A DNA stretch of 60,516 nucleotides from Syntrophomonadaceae bacterium (GTDB taxonomy: Bacteria; Bacillota; PH28-bin88), in NCBI GenBank assembly GCA_018333865.1, contig JAGXSE010000003.1, forward strand, positions 1 through 60,516, read 5' to 3'. Below the pieces are notes generated by a model. The model saw nothing but the letters and a program-made list of their open reading frames with translations. It was not told where the DNA came from and did no database searches. This document shows, piece after piece, positions 53,627 through 60,516 of the stretch (position 1 is its first letter; each line of letters starts with the position of its first letter). A program made the position numbers and the translations under genes.

Positions 53627-54727
53627 ATGAAGAAACTATTGGTTTTAATACTAGTGTTGCTGTTAGCTGCAAGTATTTTTGCAGCAACGGGCTGCGGACA
53701 GAAACCTCAACCAGCGGAAGCGCCAAAAACTGAACCGGCGAAACAAGAGTATGGACCTCCGGCGACAGTAACTACGTGGAGATTTCAACCAATCTTTCAA
53801 CCCACCGATGCTGGTTGGAATAATGGTGTAGTTCCATGGGCAAGGGCTGTAGAAGAAGCTACCAAAGGAACAGTAAAGATCGAACTGCTTCCTGGCGGCT
53901 CGATAACCAGTGCTGCGGAAGCATTTAGAGCTACCATGGCTGGCATGATTGACGTATATGCCGGCTGGGCAACTGTGTATGGCGGAGACATGCCCGAAGG
54001 CATGCTGGCTTATGGAATAGCAATGGGGGCAGAAAATCACCGTGATGCATGGGCAGCCATGTGGGGCGACCCTAAATACCGTATCGGTGAGCTTGTTCAG
54101 ACAGCAGCCAATGAACGCAACCTGCACTGGGTGGGATGGAGCAGCCAGGGACCCAATGTTGCGCTTACCAATTTCCCAGTGAGGCGGCTTGAAGATTTTG
54201 CCGGCCGCAAAATGAGAGCCGGCGCTCCTCAGGCAATATTCCATAAAGCATTAGGTGGTACCCCTGTGGTTGTGCCGGGAGCGGAAATATACATGGCAAT
54301 TAAGTTGGGTACTATTGAAGGAACTTACTGGGATGCAGGAGGAAGTGCTACCATGAAGTTTCATGAGGTTACGGATTATATGATCTTGCCGGGATGGTGT
54401 CCTGCTCAGCATCAGGAAATATATGTTAATTTGGACAGATGGAAAGCATTAAATCAATGGCAGCGGGATCGTATCAGCGAAATCTTTATGCCTGTTTATT
54501 TTGAAACCAGCAGATTGCATTTAGCAAATTTAGCGAAGTCTAAAGAGATTTTTGTTAATGAAGGCAAGGGTCAGATCCTGAATTTGCCAAGTTCGGAAGT
54601 GGAACGGTTGCGCAAAATAGTAAGAGAACAGGTATGGCCTCAAGTTGCAGCACAATCGCCGCGCAATGCCAAGGGAGTGGAGTTGTGGACCCAATTCCTC
54701 GTGGATATAGGAACACTTAAAAACTAA
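53627..54727 (+). CDS. dctP: TRAP solute-binding lipoprotein
   Basis: 366 residues. Lipobox ATGC (Cys 23), then a short charged linker (PQPAEAPKTEPAKQEYG) instead of the Ala-Pro tracts seen in the other three receptors. The DctP fold shows FRATMAGMIDVYAGWAT and EDFAGRKMRAGAPQAIFHKA, the latter holding the Arg that binds the acid group. Its position in the taurine operon points to taurine or another sulfonate. Confidence 0.9.
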   Translation: MKKLLVLILVLLLAASIFAATGCGQKPQPAEAPKTEPAKQEYGPPATVTTWRFQPIFQPTDAGWNNGVVPWARAVEEATKGTVKIELLPGGSITSAAEAFRATMAGMIDVYAGWATVYGGDMPEGMLAYGIAMGAENHRDAWAAMWGDPKYRIGELVQTAANERNLHWVGWSSQGPNVALTNFPVRRLEDFAGRKMRAGAPQAIFHKALGGTPVVVPGAEIYMAIKLGTIEGTYWDAGGSATMKFHEVTDYMILPGWCPAQHQEIYVNLDRWKALNQWQRDRISEIFMPVYFETSRLHLANLAKSKEIFVNEGKGQILNLPSSEVERLRKIVREQVWPQVAAQSPRNAKGVELWTQFLVDIGTLKN

Positions 54728-54890
54728 CCCTCGATATATGCCCTGAAAAACTTATCCTATGGTAATAACCGATAATTATCAAAAACAGGGCTGACGCATG
54801 TTTAAATTGAGGTCATTGTGGTGTAATAGTCATGTGTCAGTTCTGTTTCTTGATAAGTATAGGGGAAGAATTGGAGGCGTTTAGTGTAAA

Positions 54891-55400
54891 ATGAAGGTCT
54901 GGACCAAGATGGAGCAAATAATTGATTCTATAAGCGAAGTTTTTGGCAGAATTAGCTGGTTGCTTGTTTTCTATTGTATGGTTTTTGGATTAACTGACGT
55001 AATACTTAGATATGTGTTTAACCGGCCCTCCTTATGGATTAGTGAGACAATTCAGTATGCGATGGTTTTGTTGGCCTGTTTGTCTGGGGCCTATGCTCTT
55101 AACAAGGATGCTTTTGTTAAACTAGATCTTTTTTATGCCCGCTTTTCTTTGCGGACCAAAGCAATTTTTGATATAGGCACTTCTATCATTGCATTCTTGT
55201 ACCTGTATATTCTGATTACAAAGGGGATTGACGCTGCGCAAATGGCTATTTTCCTAAAGACGGCAACACCAAGCGCTATGCCGATCCCGTTATATCATTT
55301 AAAAGCGTTTATACCATTTGCGGTTTTTTGCTTCTTGCTTGTAGTAATTAAAAAACTTGTTAACGATATACTGCTAATAATTGGATATGAAAAAAGATAG
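54891..55400 (+). CDS. dctQ: TRAP transporter small permease
   Basis: 169 residues, four helices. LTDVILRYVFNRPSLWISET is the DctQ signature. It pairs with DctM to form the membrane part. It lies 163 bases behind dctP, last in the operon and 27 bases before the convergent exporter gene. Confidence 0.9.
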   Translation: MKVWTKMEQIIDSISEVFGRISWLLVFYCMVFGLTDVILRYVFNRPSLWISETIQYAMVLLACLSGAYALNKDAFVKLDLFYARFSLRTKAIFDIGTSIIAFLYLYILITKGIDAAQMAIFLKTATPSAMPIPLYHLKAFIPFAVFCFLLVVIKKLVNDILLIIGYEKR

Positions 55401-55427
55401 CAGTGTGTAAATAACAAGCTGGCAGAA

Positions 55428-56162
55428 TTAATTTAGCTGAGATAAGAGGACATAAACTGCCGCTGCGATCACAACTACCGGGATGCCCTTTTGGAACTGT
55501 TGCTGGGACACCCGGGAGAAAATGCGGTAACCAAGGTTTTTTCCCGCAAAGGTAAAAGGAAACAGGCTGAGCGCCAGGTACACAGTTTCCAGCCTGATGG
55601 ATCCCGCTAATGCCATCAGAAGTAGAGTGCTGGGATAAAGCAAGGTAAAATAAAGGGCAGAAGTGGCCCGGAATTGGTGTTTCGGCAGTTCCATCTGGTT
55701 AAAAAACAATACAATCGGGGGGCCAGGCATTCCAACACTGGAGCTCAAAGAGCCTGAAACAGCCCCAATCATCAATTCTGCCCTGGTCCCCTTAATGCCT
55801 TTTGGGGCTATATTCATTAACAGGGAGCCGGCGAAGGCCACACAAATCGCGCTGATAATAAGTTTCAGAATACCTACATCAAAGGTTAAAAAAATATAAA
55901 GCCCGGGCAGTAGGCCAAGCAAGCTGCCAAGATATAAATTCCGTACCGTCGGCTTTAAAATGTCCTCCTTAACCTGCAGGGTGAGAAAGATCTGGGAAGC
56001 AAAAGAAATCATCAGATTTAACAATACAGCGGTATGAGGATCATGAAAAAGCAAAAACAAAGGCACTGCAACCAGGGCAAAGCCAAACCCGGTGATAGAC
56101 TGCAATACGGTTGCCACTACCACCACCAGAGCCCCTCCCCACCATTCCGGCGACCCAATCAT
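55428..56162 (-). CDS. TauE/SafE (TSUP) family exporter, probable sulfite exporter
   Basis: 244 residues, seven to eight helices. The two TSUP half-repeats show SITGFGFALVAVPLFLLF and GSLSSSVGMPGPPIVLFF. Family members move sulfite, sulfoacetate or thiosulfate out of cells and are often found beside tauXY-xsc or tpa-xsc. Here it faces the taurine TRAP operon on the opposite strand, so it is controlled separately. Sulfite as substrate is inferred from context. Confidence 0.85.
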   Translation of the reverse strand: MIGSPEWWGGALVVVVATVLQSITGFGFALVAVPLFLLFHDPHTAVLLNLMISFASQIFLTLQVKEDILKPTVRNLYLGSLLGLLPGLYIFLTFDVGILKLIISAICVAFAGSLLMNIAPKGIKGTRAELMIGAVSGSLSSSVGMPGPPIVLFFNQMELPKHQFRATSALYFTLLYPSTLLLMALAGSIRLETVYLALSLFPFTFAGKNLGYRIFSRVSQQQFQKGIPVVVIAAAVYVLLSQLN

Positions 56163-56814
56163 CTTTTCTTCCTGCCTTTCCCGTTCAGCAAGCCTTTTAC
56201 CCTTATTTTTACTATAATATATTCTGCAGCATTTAGGAATCGCTTAAATTTAGATTCACTACCGTATATTATAGTTATCGAGCTTAATTGAGTAAATAAA
56301 ACAACAGGAACGGCTTAACATCTCGAATATCGCTAGTGAGAAAACAGGCGCAAATGAACTGGTGTTGCTGGACAAAGGAATCTATACATGCTCTGTAGAA
56401 AATAGACCTCTTATACACCAAGAACAAATCCCCGCTTAAAGATCTGCAGATTTTGCTTCATACCATTAAAGTCATGCTGATGCGCGGCAAGGCGATGTAA
56501 ATGCGTTGAAAATCCTGCATAAACTCAAATAAAATAGAGGTAGCACGAAACTGCTATGCCGGCAGAGCTATCTGAGAACCGGGTTGAGGCAAATTGCCAC
56601 AGGCTCTTTGGCTTTTTCCAAATATTATGTTAAAATAGGTATGAATTTACATGACGGCGCGATAGTGGGAAATTTTTTGGGGTATACTTTGCTTAAAGGC
56701 CTTGCCCAAAGGGAGTAGTCGAAGTGGGCGTCTCAAGGGATGAATTGGATCGAATCGCGACCGTGGCTTCTTTACCTGGGGTAAGTGAAGAAAAAGATGC
56801 GAGGAGAGTTTGAC
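56163..56814 (+). other. Gene-free gap with decayed sequence
   Basis: No intact gene. 56211-56221 (ACTATAATATA) is exactly inverted at 56265-56275, within the likely promoter region of the exporter. Around 56310-56440 a frame reads as protein-like fragments (ELVLLDKGIYTCSVENRPL) without start or ribosome binding site, and another short frame precedes the DUF433 gene near 56715-56800. These look like remnants of lost genes. Confidence 0.4.
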
Positions 56815-57054
56815 ATGGCTAAACTATTTGATCGTATAACTGTGAATCCTGAGGTTTGTATGGGTCAGCCAACCATTAGGGGAATGCGCATTACTATTGC
56901 CTTTGTTCTTAAGCTACTGGCTTCTGGTATGACCCATGATGAAATTCTGAAGGCATACCCTGAACTCAAAGAAGAAGATATTCTTCAGTCTATTGAATAT
57001 GCAGCATGGCTTGCCGGAGAGTACCATCGCCCTATTCCGGCTTATGCAGAATAA
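56815..57054 (+). CDS. DUF433 protein, probable antitoxin
   Basis: 79 residues from ATG 56815, with GAGGAG upstream. DRITVNPEVCMGQPTIRGMR is the DUF433 hallmark, followed by a helix-turn-helix (TIAFVLKLLASGMTHDEILK, YPELKEEDILQSIEYAAWL). Such proteins usually precede a DUF5615 PIN-like toxin gene. Here only a 25-codon frame follows before a repeat, so the toxin is missing. Confidence 0.85.
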   Translation: MAKLFDRITVNPEVCMGQPTIRGMRITIAFVLKLLASGMTHDEILKAYPELKEEDILQSIEYAAWLAGEYHRPIPAYAE

Positions 57055-57059
57055 GAGTT

Positions 57060-57137
57060 ATGAAATTAAAGCTCATATTAAAGGTAAAGGGGCGGATGGA
57101 CTCTTTTGTCAAGCAGAAGGCTGCTGCAGATTATTAA
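57060..57137 (+). pseudogene. Short frame behind DUF433, possible remnant of a toxin gene start
   Basis: ATG 57060 opens a 25-residue frame (MKLKLILKVKGRMDSF...) that runs into the repeat starting near 57083. A toxin gene would be expected at exactly this place. There is too little unique sequence left to identify it. Confidence 0.3.
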
Positions 57138-57150
57138 ATTACTGACAAAG
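57083..57150 (+). repeat. Third copy of the ~70-base repeat AGGTAAAGGGGCGGATGG...
   Basis: AAAGGGGCGGATGGACTCTT and the following bases to TTATTAAATTA recur nearly unchanged at about 58518-58572 and 58980-59042, there with T for C in GGATTC. Confidence 0.8.
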
Positions 57151-57164
57151 GACCGATTCGAGTT

Positions 57165-57245
57165 TGAGACACAAAAGAACCGTCCCCGTGTGCTCCAACA
57201 ACCCCGTCGCCCTGCTTCGTGACCCCTTTAAGAACCGTCCCCTTG
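57165..57245 (-). repeat. REP-like repeats (ACACAAAAGAACCGTCCCC family)
   Basis: ACACAAAAGAACCGTCCCCG followed by degenerate copies (AACCCCGTCGCCC; AAGAACCGTCCCCTTGG). The last copy covers the 3' end of fabH. The family recurs at 58437, 58583, 58929 and 59050 and resembles the copies at 3695 and 4231. Confidence 0.8.
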
Positions 57246-58325
57246 GTTAGATCCTGCGGCACGAGGGCACTCAATATATTCTTTAATCATTTGCAAGCCG
57301 GTTTTTTTGCAGGGCGGCAGCTCGATATCGGCCAAACCAACAGGGGTTACCCGTTCACCCCAACGGATTACGTGAGCACTGTATGTAAGGCCTGCCCCGA
57401 AAGCCGGCAAAAGAACATGACTGCCAGGCTTCACAAAGCCTTCCTCAATGGCTTCCACCAGTGCTACCGGCGTTGTAGCCGACGACATATTGCCATACTT
57501 ATGGATGTTAATAAATACTTTCTCCGGTGAAACTTTCAATCGTTTAGCCACGGCTTCCACGATTCGTAAATTTGCTTGATGGGGCACAACAAGATCAATC
57601 TGGTCAGTAGTCAGGCCGGATTGGGCAATAGCCTCTTCAGAGGCTTCAGACATTCCCAATACTGCTTTCTTGAAAATTTCTTGACCATGAAAATCCCACC
57701 AAATTCCGCCGCGCATACTCCGACCATCAATATACCGCATGCCAATCCCATGAGCCCGTAATATATCACGAGATTCTGCGAAACAACCCAGCTTGTCAGC
57801 CAATAGTCCTTCATTCTGCTCTGTTCCCTGCACCACAAAAGCAGCGGCACCATCACCAAACAGCACAGCCACATTGCGATCCTTCCAATCCTGTACATTG
57901 GTTACAACTTCTGCGCCTATAATCAATGCTGTGCGAACAGCGCCGGTTTTTATCATGGCTGAGGCCACAGATAGCGCATACATAGCACTGGTGCAAGCAG
58001 TATTTAAGTCAAATGCTGCAGCATTTTTAATGCCCAGCAGTTGTTGGATATGGGAGGCATTATTTGGCACCACCTCATCTGGTGTACAACTACCGAAAAT
58101 AATCAAATCCACATCTTTGGCATCTACTCCCGCAGCAGCCAGAGCGCGTGCTGAAGCTATGTGTGCCAGCTGCGTAATGGACACATGGGAAACACGTCTC
58201 TCTTTCATTCCGGTGCGTGTGACAATCCATTCATCACTGGTATCGAGAAAGGTGGAAATATCTTCATTTGTTAAAATGGCAGGCGGCATACACTTGCCCC
58301 AACCGGTAATCGTAGCATGCTTCAT
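57228..58325 (-). CDS. fabH: 3-oxoacyl-ACP synthase III
   Basis: 365 residues from ATG 58325, with GGGAAAG upstream. SDEWIVTRTGMKERRV, the active Cys 111 in LNTACTSAMYAL, His in VVPHQANLRIVEAV and Asn in KYGNMSSATTPVAL form the Cys-His-Asn triad. FabH starts fatty-acid synthesis from acyl-CoA. The protein is ~40 residues longer than usual; the last ~10 residues (AAGSNQGDGS) are encoded by a REP-like repeat, so the natural end was probably altered. No other fab genes are near. Confidence 0.88.
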   Translation of the reverse strand: MKHATITGWGKCMPPAILTNEDISTFLDTSDEWIVTRTGMKERRVSHVSITQLAHIASARALAAAGVDAKDVDLIIFGSCTPDEVVPNNASHIQQLLGIKNAAAFDLNTACTSAMYALSVASAMIKTGAVRTALIIGAEVVTNVQDWKDRNVAVLFGDGAAAFVVQGTEQNEGLLADKLGCFAESRDILRAHGIGMRYIDGRSMRGGIWWDFHGQEIFKKAVLGMSEASEEAIAQSGLTTDQIDLVVPHQANLRIVEAVAKRLKVSPEKVFINIHKYGNMSSATTPVALVEAIEEGFVKPGSHVLLPAFGAGLTYSAHVIRWGERVTPVGLADIELPPCKKTGLQMIKEYIECPRAAGSNQGDGS

Positions 58326-58436
58326 TCTTCTTTCCCGTCCCTTCAGCAAAAAAAACCATATTTTAACCATTATATCATAAAAAACCTTTTCATATGAATC
58401 ACAATATTTTTTGCGTACAACCTTAGACGGGTAGGG

Positions 58437-58490
58437 TGACACAAGGGGACACAAGGGGGGGGCACAAGGGGACGGTGCTCTTGTGTTTTT
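58437..58490 (+). repeat. REP-like repeats upstream of fabH
   Basis: GACACAAGGGG, ACACAAGGGG and GCACAAGGGGACGGTGCTCT stand in tandem, ending with CTTGTGTTTTT, the inverse of ACACAAG. Confidence 0.8.
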
Positions 58491-58492
58491 GT

Positions 58493-58926
58493 AGCGGAAT
58501 TTCGCATTAGAGGTAAAGGGGCGGATGGATTCTTTTGTCAAGCAGAAGGCTGCCGCAGATTATTAAATTATTGATAAATGAAACACAAAAGAACCGTCCC
58601 CATGTGCGCTGAAATAAGCCGGTCCATAGCAACTTGCTATGGACCGGAAAGAGGAAGCTGGTTTTTTAAAAGCGCAGTTGTTGGCTGTTTCCCGGGCTAT
58701 AATGATTCGGGAGGTTCCGCGATAATCCCGTTTTGCATCATCAACTGAGTTACTTCTCTCGACTGCTTAATTAAAGTTACCGCGGAGGCATAAAGCTCAT
58801 CCCTGGATAAAACCTTTCTCGCTACCCCCTGTTCGACAGCCTTTGCGCCAACGGCAGCAGCAATCATGGGGAATACTTCCCATTCCTCCATTGTTGGGAT
58901 AATGTATTCTTCATTCAGCAGGCCCT
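58493..58926. repeat. Duplicated segment, copy 1 (3' end of the malic enzyme gene and downstream DNA)
   Basis: Bases from AGCGGAATTTCGCATTAGAG through the malic enzyme C-terminal codons are repeated at 58960-59432 with few changes. Copy 1 lacks about 36 bases present in copy 2 after CCCATGTGCGC. Confidence 0.9.
58619..58647 (-). terminator. Hairpin, copy 1
   Basis: CCGGTCCATAGC and GCTATGGACCGG pair perfectly over 12 bases; it stands about 50 bases behind the stop of the duplicated malic enzyme fragment. On the plus strand GGTTTTTT follows after some bases. Confidence 0.55.
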
Positions 58927-58928
58927 TA
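58697..58928 (-). pseudogene. Duplicated C-terminal fragment of malic enzyme
   Basis: The minus strand reads KGLLNEEYIIPTMEEWEVFP to the same end (NGIIAEPPESL) as the full gene, about 77 codons. Differences include VGAKAVEQ for VGTKAVEQ and KVLSRDE for KALTRDE. An open frame extends upstream through the repeat, but no ribosome binding site supports it. Confidence 0.85.
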
Positions 58929-58957
58929 ACACAAGGGGACGGTTCTTTTGTGTTTTT
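58929..58957 (+). repeat. REP-like repeat at the duplication junction
   Basis: ACACAAGGGGACGGTTCTTTTGTGTTTT is itself an imperfect palindrome (ACACAA...TTGTGT). It sits exactly between the two copies and at the other ends as well, so it probably mediated the duplication. Confidence 0.85.
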
Positions 58958-58959
58958 AT

Positions 58960-59432
58960 AGCGGAATTTCGCATTAGAGGTAAAGGGGCGGATGGATTCT
59001 TTTGTCAAGCAGAAGGCTGCCGCAGATTATTAAATTATTGATAAATGAAACACAAAAGAACCGTCCCCATGTGCGCGGTGCGCCCGTGTGCGCGGCAGCC
59101 AGCTACCGATATGAAATAAGCCGGTCCATAGCAACTTGCTATGGACCGGAAAGAGGAAGCAGGTTTTTTAAAAGCGCAGTTTTGCGGTTGGCTGTTTCCC
59201 GGGCTATAATGATTCGGGAGGTTCCGCGATAATCCCGTTTTGCATCATCAACTGTGTTACTTCTCTCGACTGCTTAATTAAAGTTACCGCGGAGGCATAA
59301 AGCTCATCTCTTGTCAAAGCCTTTCTCGCTACCCCCTGTTCGACAGCCTTTGTGCCAACGGCAGCAGCAATCATGGGGAATACTTCCCATTCTTCCATTG
59401 TTGGGATAATGTATTCTTCATTCAGTAGGCCT
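58960..59432. repeat. Duplicated segment, copy 2 (native malic enzyme 3' end)
   Basis: Same content as 58493-58926, continuous with the full malic enzyme reading frame, so this is the original. It contains the ~36 extra bases rich in GTGCGC. Confidence 0.9.
59121..59149 (-). terminator. Hairpin after malic enzyme, copy 2
   Basis: Identical 12-bp stem (CCGGTCCATAGC/GCTATGGACCGG), about 55 bases behind the malic enzyme stop. It lacks a T run on the minus strand. Confidence 0.55.
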
Positions 59433-60516
59433 TTGTCTTCAGCATACTTGGCTAACTCCACAGCGGCAGCCAGGCACATTTCATCGGTGATGGTTTTAGC
59501 CCGGACATCGAGTGCCCCTCGGAATATTGCCGGAAAAGTCATCGAGTTGTTTACTTGGTTCGGAAAATCGGAGCGGCCCGTGGCGACAACTTTAGCCCCC
59601 GCTTCTTTTGCTTCCCAGGGCCAGATCTCCGGAATGGGATTAGCGCAAACAAAGACAACGGGGTCCGGTCTCATGGCGGCAATCCAATCCTTTTTGATAA
59701 TATCCGGGCCGGGTTGAGACATGGCGATTAACACATCGGTACCGGCCATGGCCTCGGGAATCCCGCCCTGGCGGCCTTCGGCGTTGGTTAATAAGCATAA
59801 TTCCCATTTTTCCTGGTGTTTTTCCTGCAGTTCTGTCCGGCCTTGGTGCAGCAAACCCTTGGTATCTGTCATATAAATATGTTTGCCATCCGCTCCGGCT
59901 TGCATTAACAGATGGGCGATCCGCACATTAGCAGCTCCTGCTCCCACCATGGCGATTTTTACTTTATCAATCGGTTTCCCAACAACCTTGAGTGCGTTAA
60001 TAATCCCTGCTACAGTTACCGCTGCTGTTCCCTGCTGGTCATCATGCCAGACCGGGATCTCCATTTCATTGCGCAAACGTTCTAAAATTTCGAAACATTT
60101 CGGTTGCGCCAAATCTTCCAGATTAATGCCGCCGAAGGATGGTTGCAGGTACTTGACAGTTTTGATAATTTCCTCAGGATCTTTTGTATCTAAGCAAATT
60201 GCGACCGCGTCTACTCCGCCTAAATATTTATACAGCAATGCCTTCCCTTCCATCACCGGCATGCTTGCCTCAGGTCCGATATCCCCGAGGCCTAATACTC
60301 TGGTTCCGTCGGATATTACCGCAACCGTGTTCCACTTGCTGGTGTAATCGTAAACCAGATCCTTATTCTTTTCAATTTCCTTGCAGGGTTCGGCTACACC
60401 TGGAGAATACCAGACAGCAAAATCCTGCAGGTTGCGCACCGCGCAGCGCGGGACAGTCTGCATCTTGCCGCGATAATAGGGATGCAGCTTTAATGCGTCA
60501 GCCGCAGGCTTTTTTT
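59204..60516 (-). CDS. NAD(P)-dependent malic enzyme, 5' end beyond the window
   Basis: The frame is open from the right edge (residues ...DALKLHPYYRGKMQ) to the stop at 59204, so the Met at 60463 is internal and the true start lies outside. SPGVAEPCKEI, SDGTRVLGLGDIGPEA (Tyr/Lys active-site region), WHDDQQGTAAVTVAG (metal Asp residues) and the NAD motif MVGAGAANVRIAHLL are visible. It decarboxylates malate to pyruvate. The last ~77 codons are duplicated downstream. Confidence 0.92.
   Translation of the reverse strand, partial: KKPAADALKLHPYYRGKMQTVPRCAVRNLQDFAVWYSPGVAEPCKEIEKNKDLVYDYTSKWNTVAVISDGTRVLGLGDIGPEASMPVMEGKALLYKYLGGVDAVAICLDTKDPEEIIKTVKYLQPSFGGINLEDLAQPKCFEILERLRNEMEIPVWHDDQQGTAAVTVAGIINALKVVGKPIDKVKIAMVGAGAANVRIAHLLMQAGADGKHIYMTDTKGLLHQGRTELQEKHQEKWELCLLTNAEGRQGGIPEAMAGTDVLIAMSQPGPDIIKKDWIAAMRPDPVVFVCANPIPEIWPWEAKEAGAKVVATGRSDFPNQVNNSMTFPAIFRGALDVRAKTITDEMCLAAAVELAKYAEDKGLLNEEYIIPTMEEWEVFPMIAAAVGTKAVEQGVARKALTRDELYASAVTLIKQSREVTQLMMQNGIIAEPPESL

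Noticed and set aside
58325-58541. 72-residue N-terminal extension of FabH starting in the repeat
   Set aside because: The extension is encoded by the REP-like repeat and is shared with the false frame at 59008; FabH proteins start at the Met encoded at 58325, which has its own ribosome binding site.
58697-59008. 103-residue chimeric frame ending like malic enzyme
   Set aside because: It is a duplicated 3' fragment joined to repeat sequence, without start signals; recorded as a pseudogene instead.

Overview
The window looks like the chromosome of an anaerobic, spore-forming Firmicute (Clostridia, probably Peptococcaceae-like). The evidence is a SpoVT regulator, two T-box leaders, a ferredoxin-linked 2-oxoacid oxidoreductase, strong AGGAGG-type ribosome binding sites, and a taurine pathway of the kind known from anaerobes such as Bilophila and Desulfonispora. 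The genus is inferred and not proven. No rRNA, tRNA or CRISPR array was seen.

Layout. 1-5.6 kb is a disturbed zone: the end of an IS256-type element, a DASS anion transporter, a Crp/Fnr regulator, an MFS gene and a VapBC module both broken by a REP-type repeat element, and a DUF3786 gene. 5.9-14.6 kb holds a 6-phosphogluconate dehydrogenase homologue, a FadR-type regulator with two matching palindromes, and a catabolic cluster: iron alcohol dehydrogenase, TAXI-TRAP transporter, beta-hydroxyacid dehydrogenase, PanB. 14.8-24.4 kb is more housekeeping: unknown protein plus CstA, acetyl-CoA synthetase, RarD, a DHA2 drug exporter, PpnP, a zinc ribbon protein, SpoVT, YkvI. 24.5-31.9 kb has a 2-hydroxyacid dehydrogenase, a second TAXI-TRAP system, and tandem T-box leaders before a 35-residue accessory protein and a sodium:solute symporter. 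32.5-44.1 kb has a tripartite tricarboxylate transporter (TctA-TctB fusion plus TctC), then a GltD-like flavoprotein fused to a ferredoxin, KorABC, SucCD and a class III CoA-transferase.

44.2-56.2 kb has an M20 hydrolase, a PocR-domain sensor kinase with an AraC-type response regulator, and a complete taurine route: alanine dehydrogenase, taurine-pyruvate aminotransferase, sulfoacetaldehyde acetyltransferase, a TRAP transporter, and a TauE/SafE-type exporter facing it. Taurine would give alanine and sulfoacetaldehyde; Ald would return pyruvate and release ammonia; Xsc would give sulfite and acetyl phosphate. 56.2-60.5 kb is again repeat-rich: a lone DUF433 gene, FabH, and a malic enzyme whose 3' end has been duplicated.

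The common theme is uptake of small organic acids or sulfonates and their conversion through CoA thioesters and acetyl phosphate, with seven organic-solute transport systems in 60 kb. The most unusual trait is that three solute-binding lipoproteins from two different families carry 84-113 residue Ala-Pro linkers right after the lipid-anchored cysteine.
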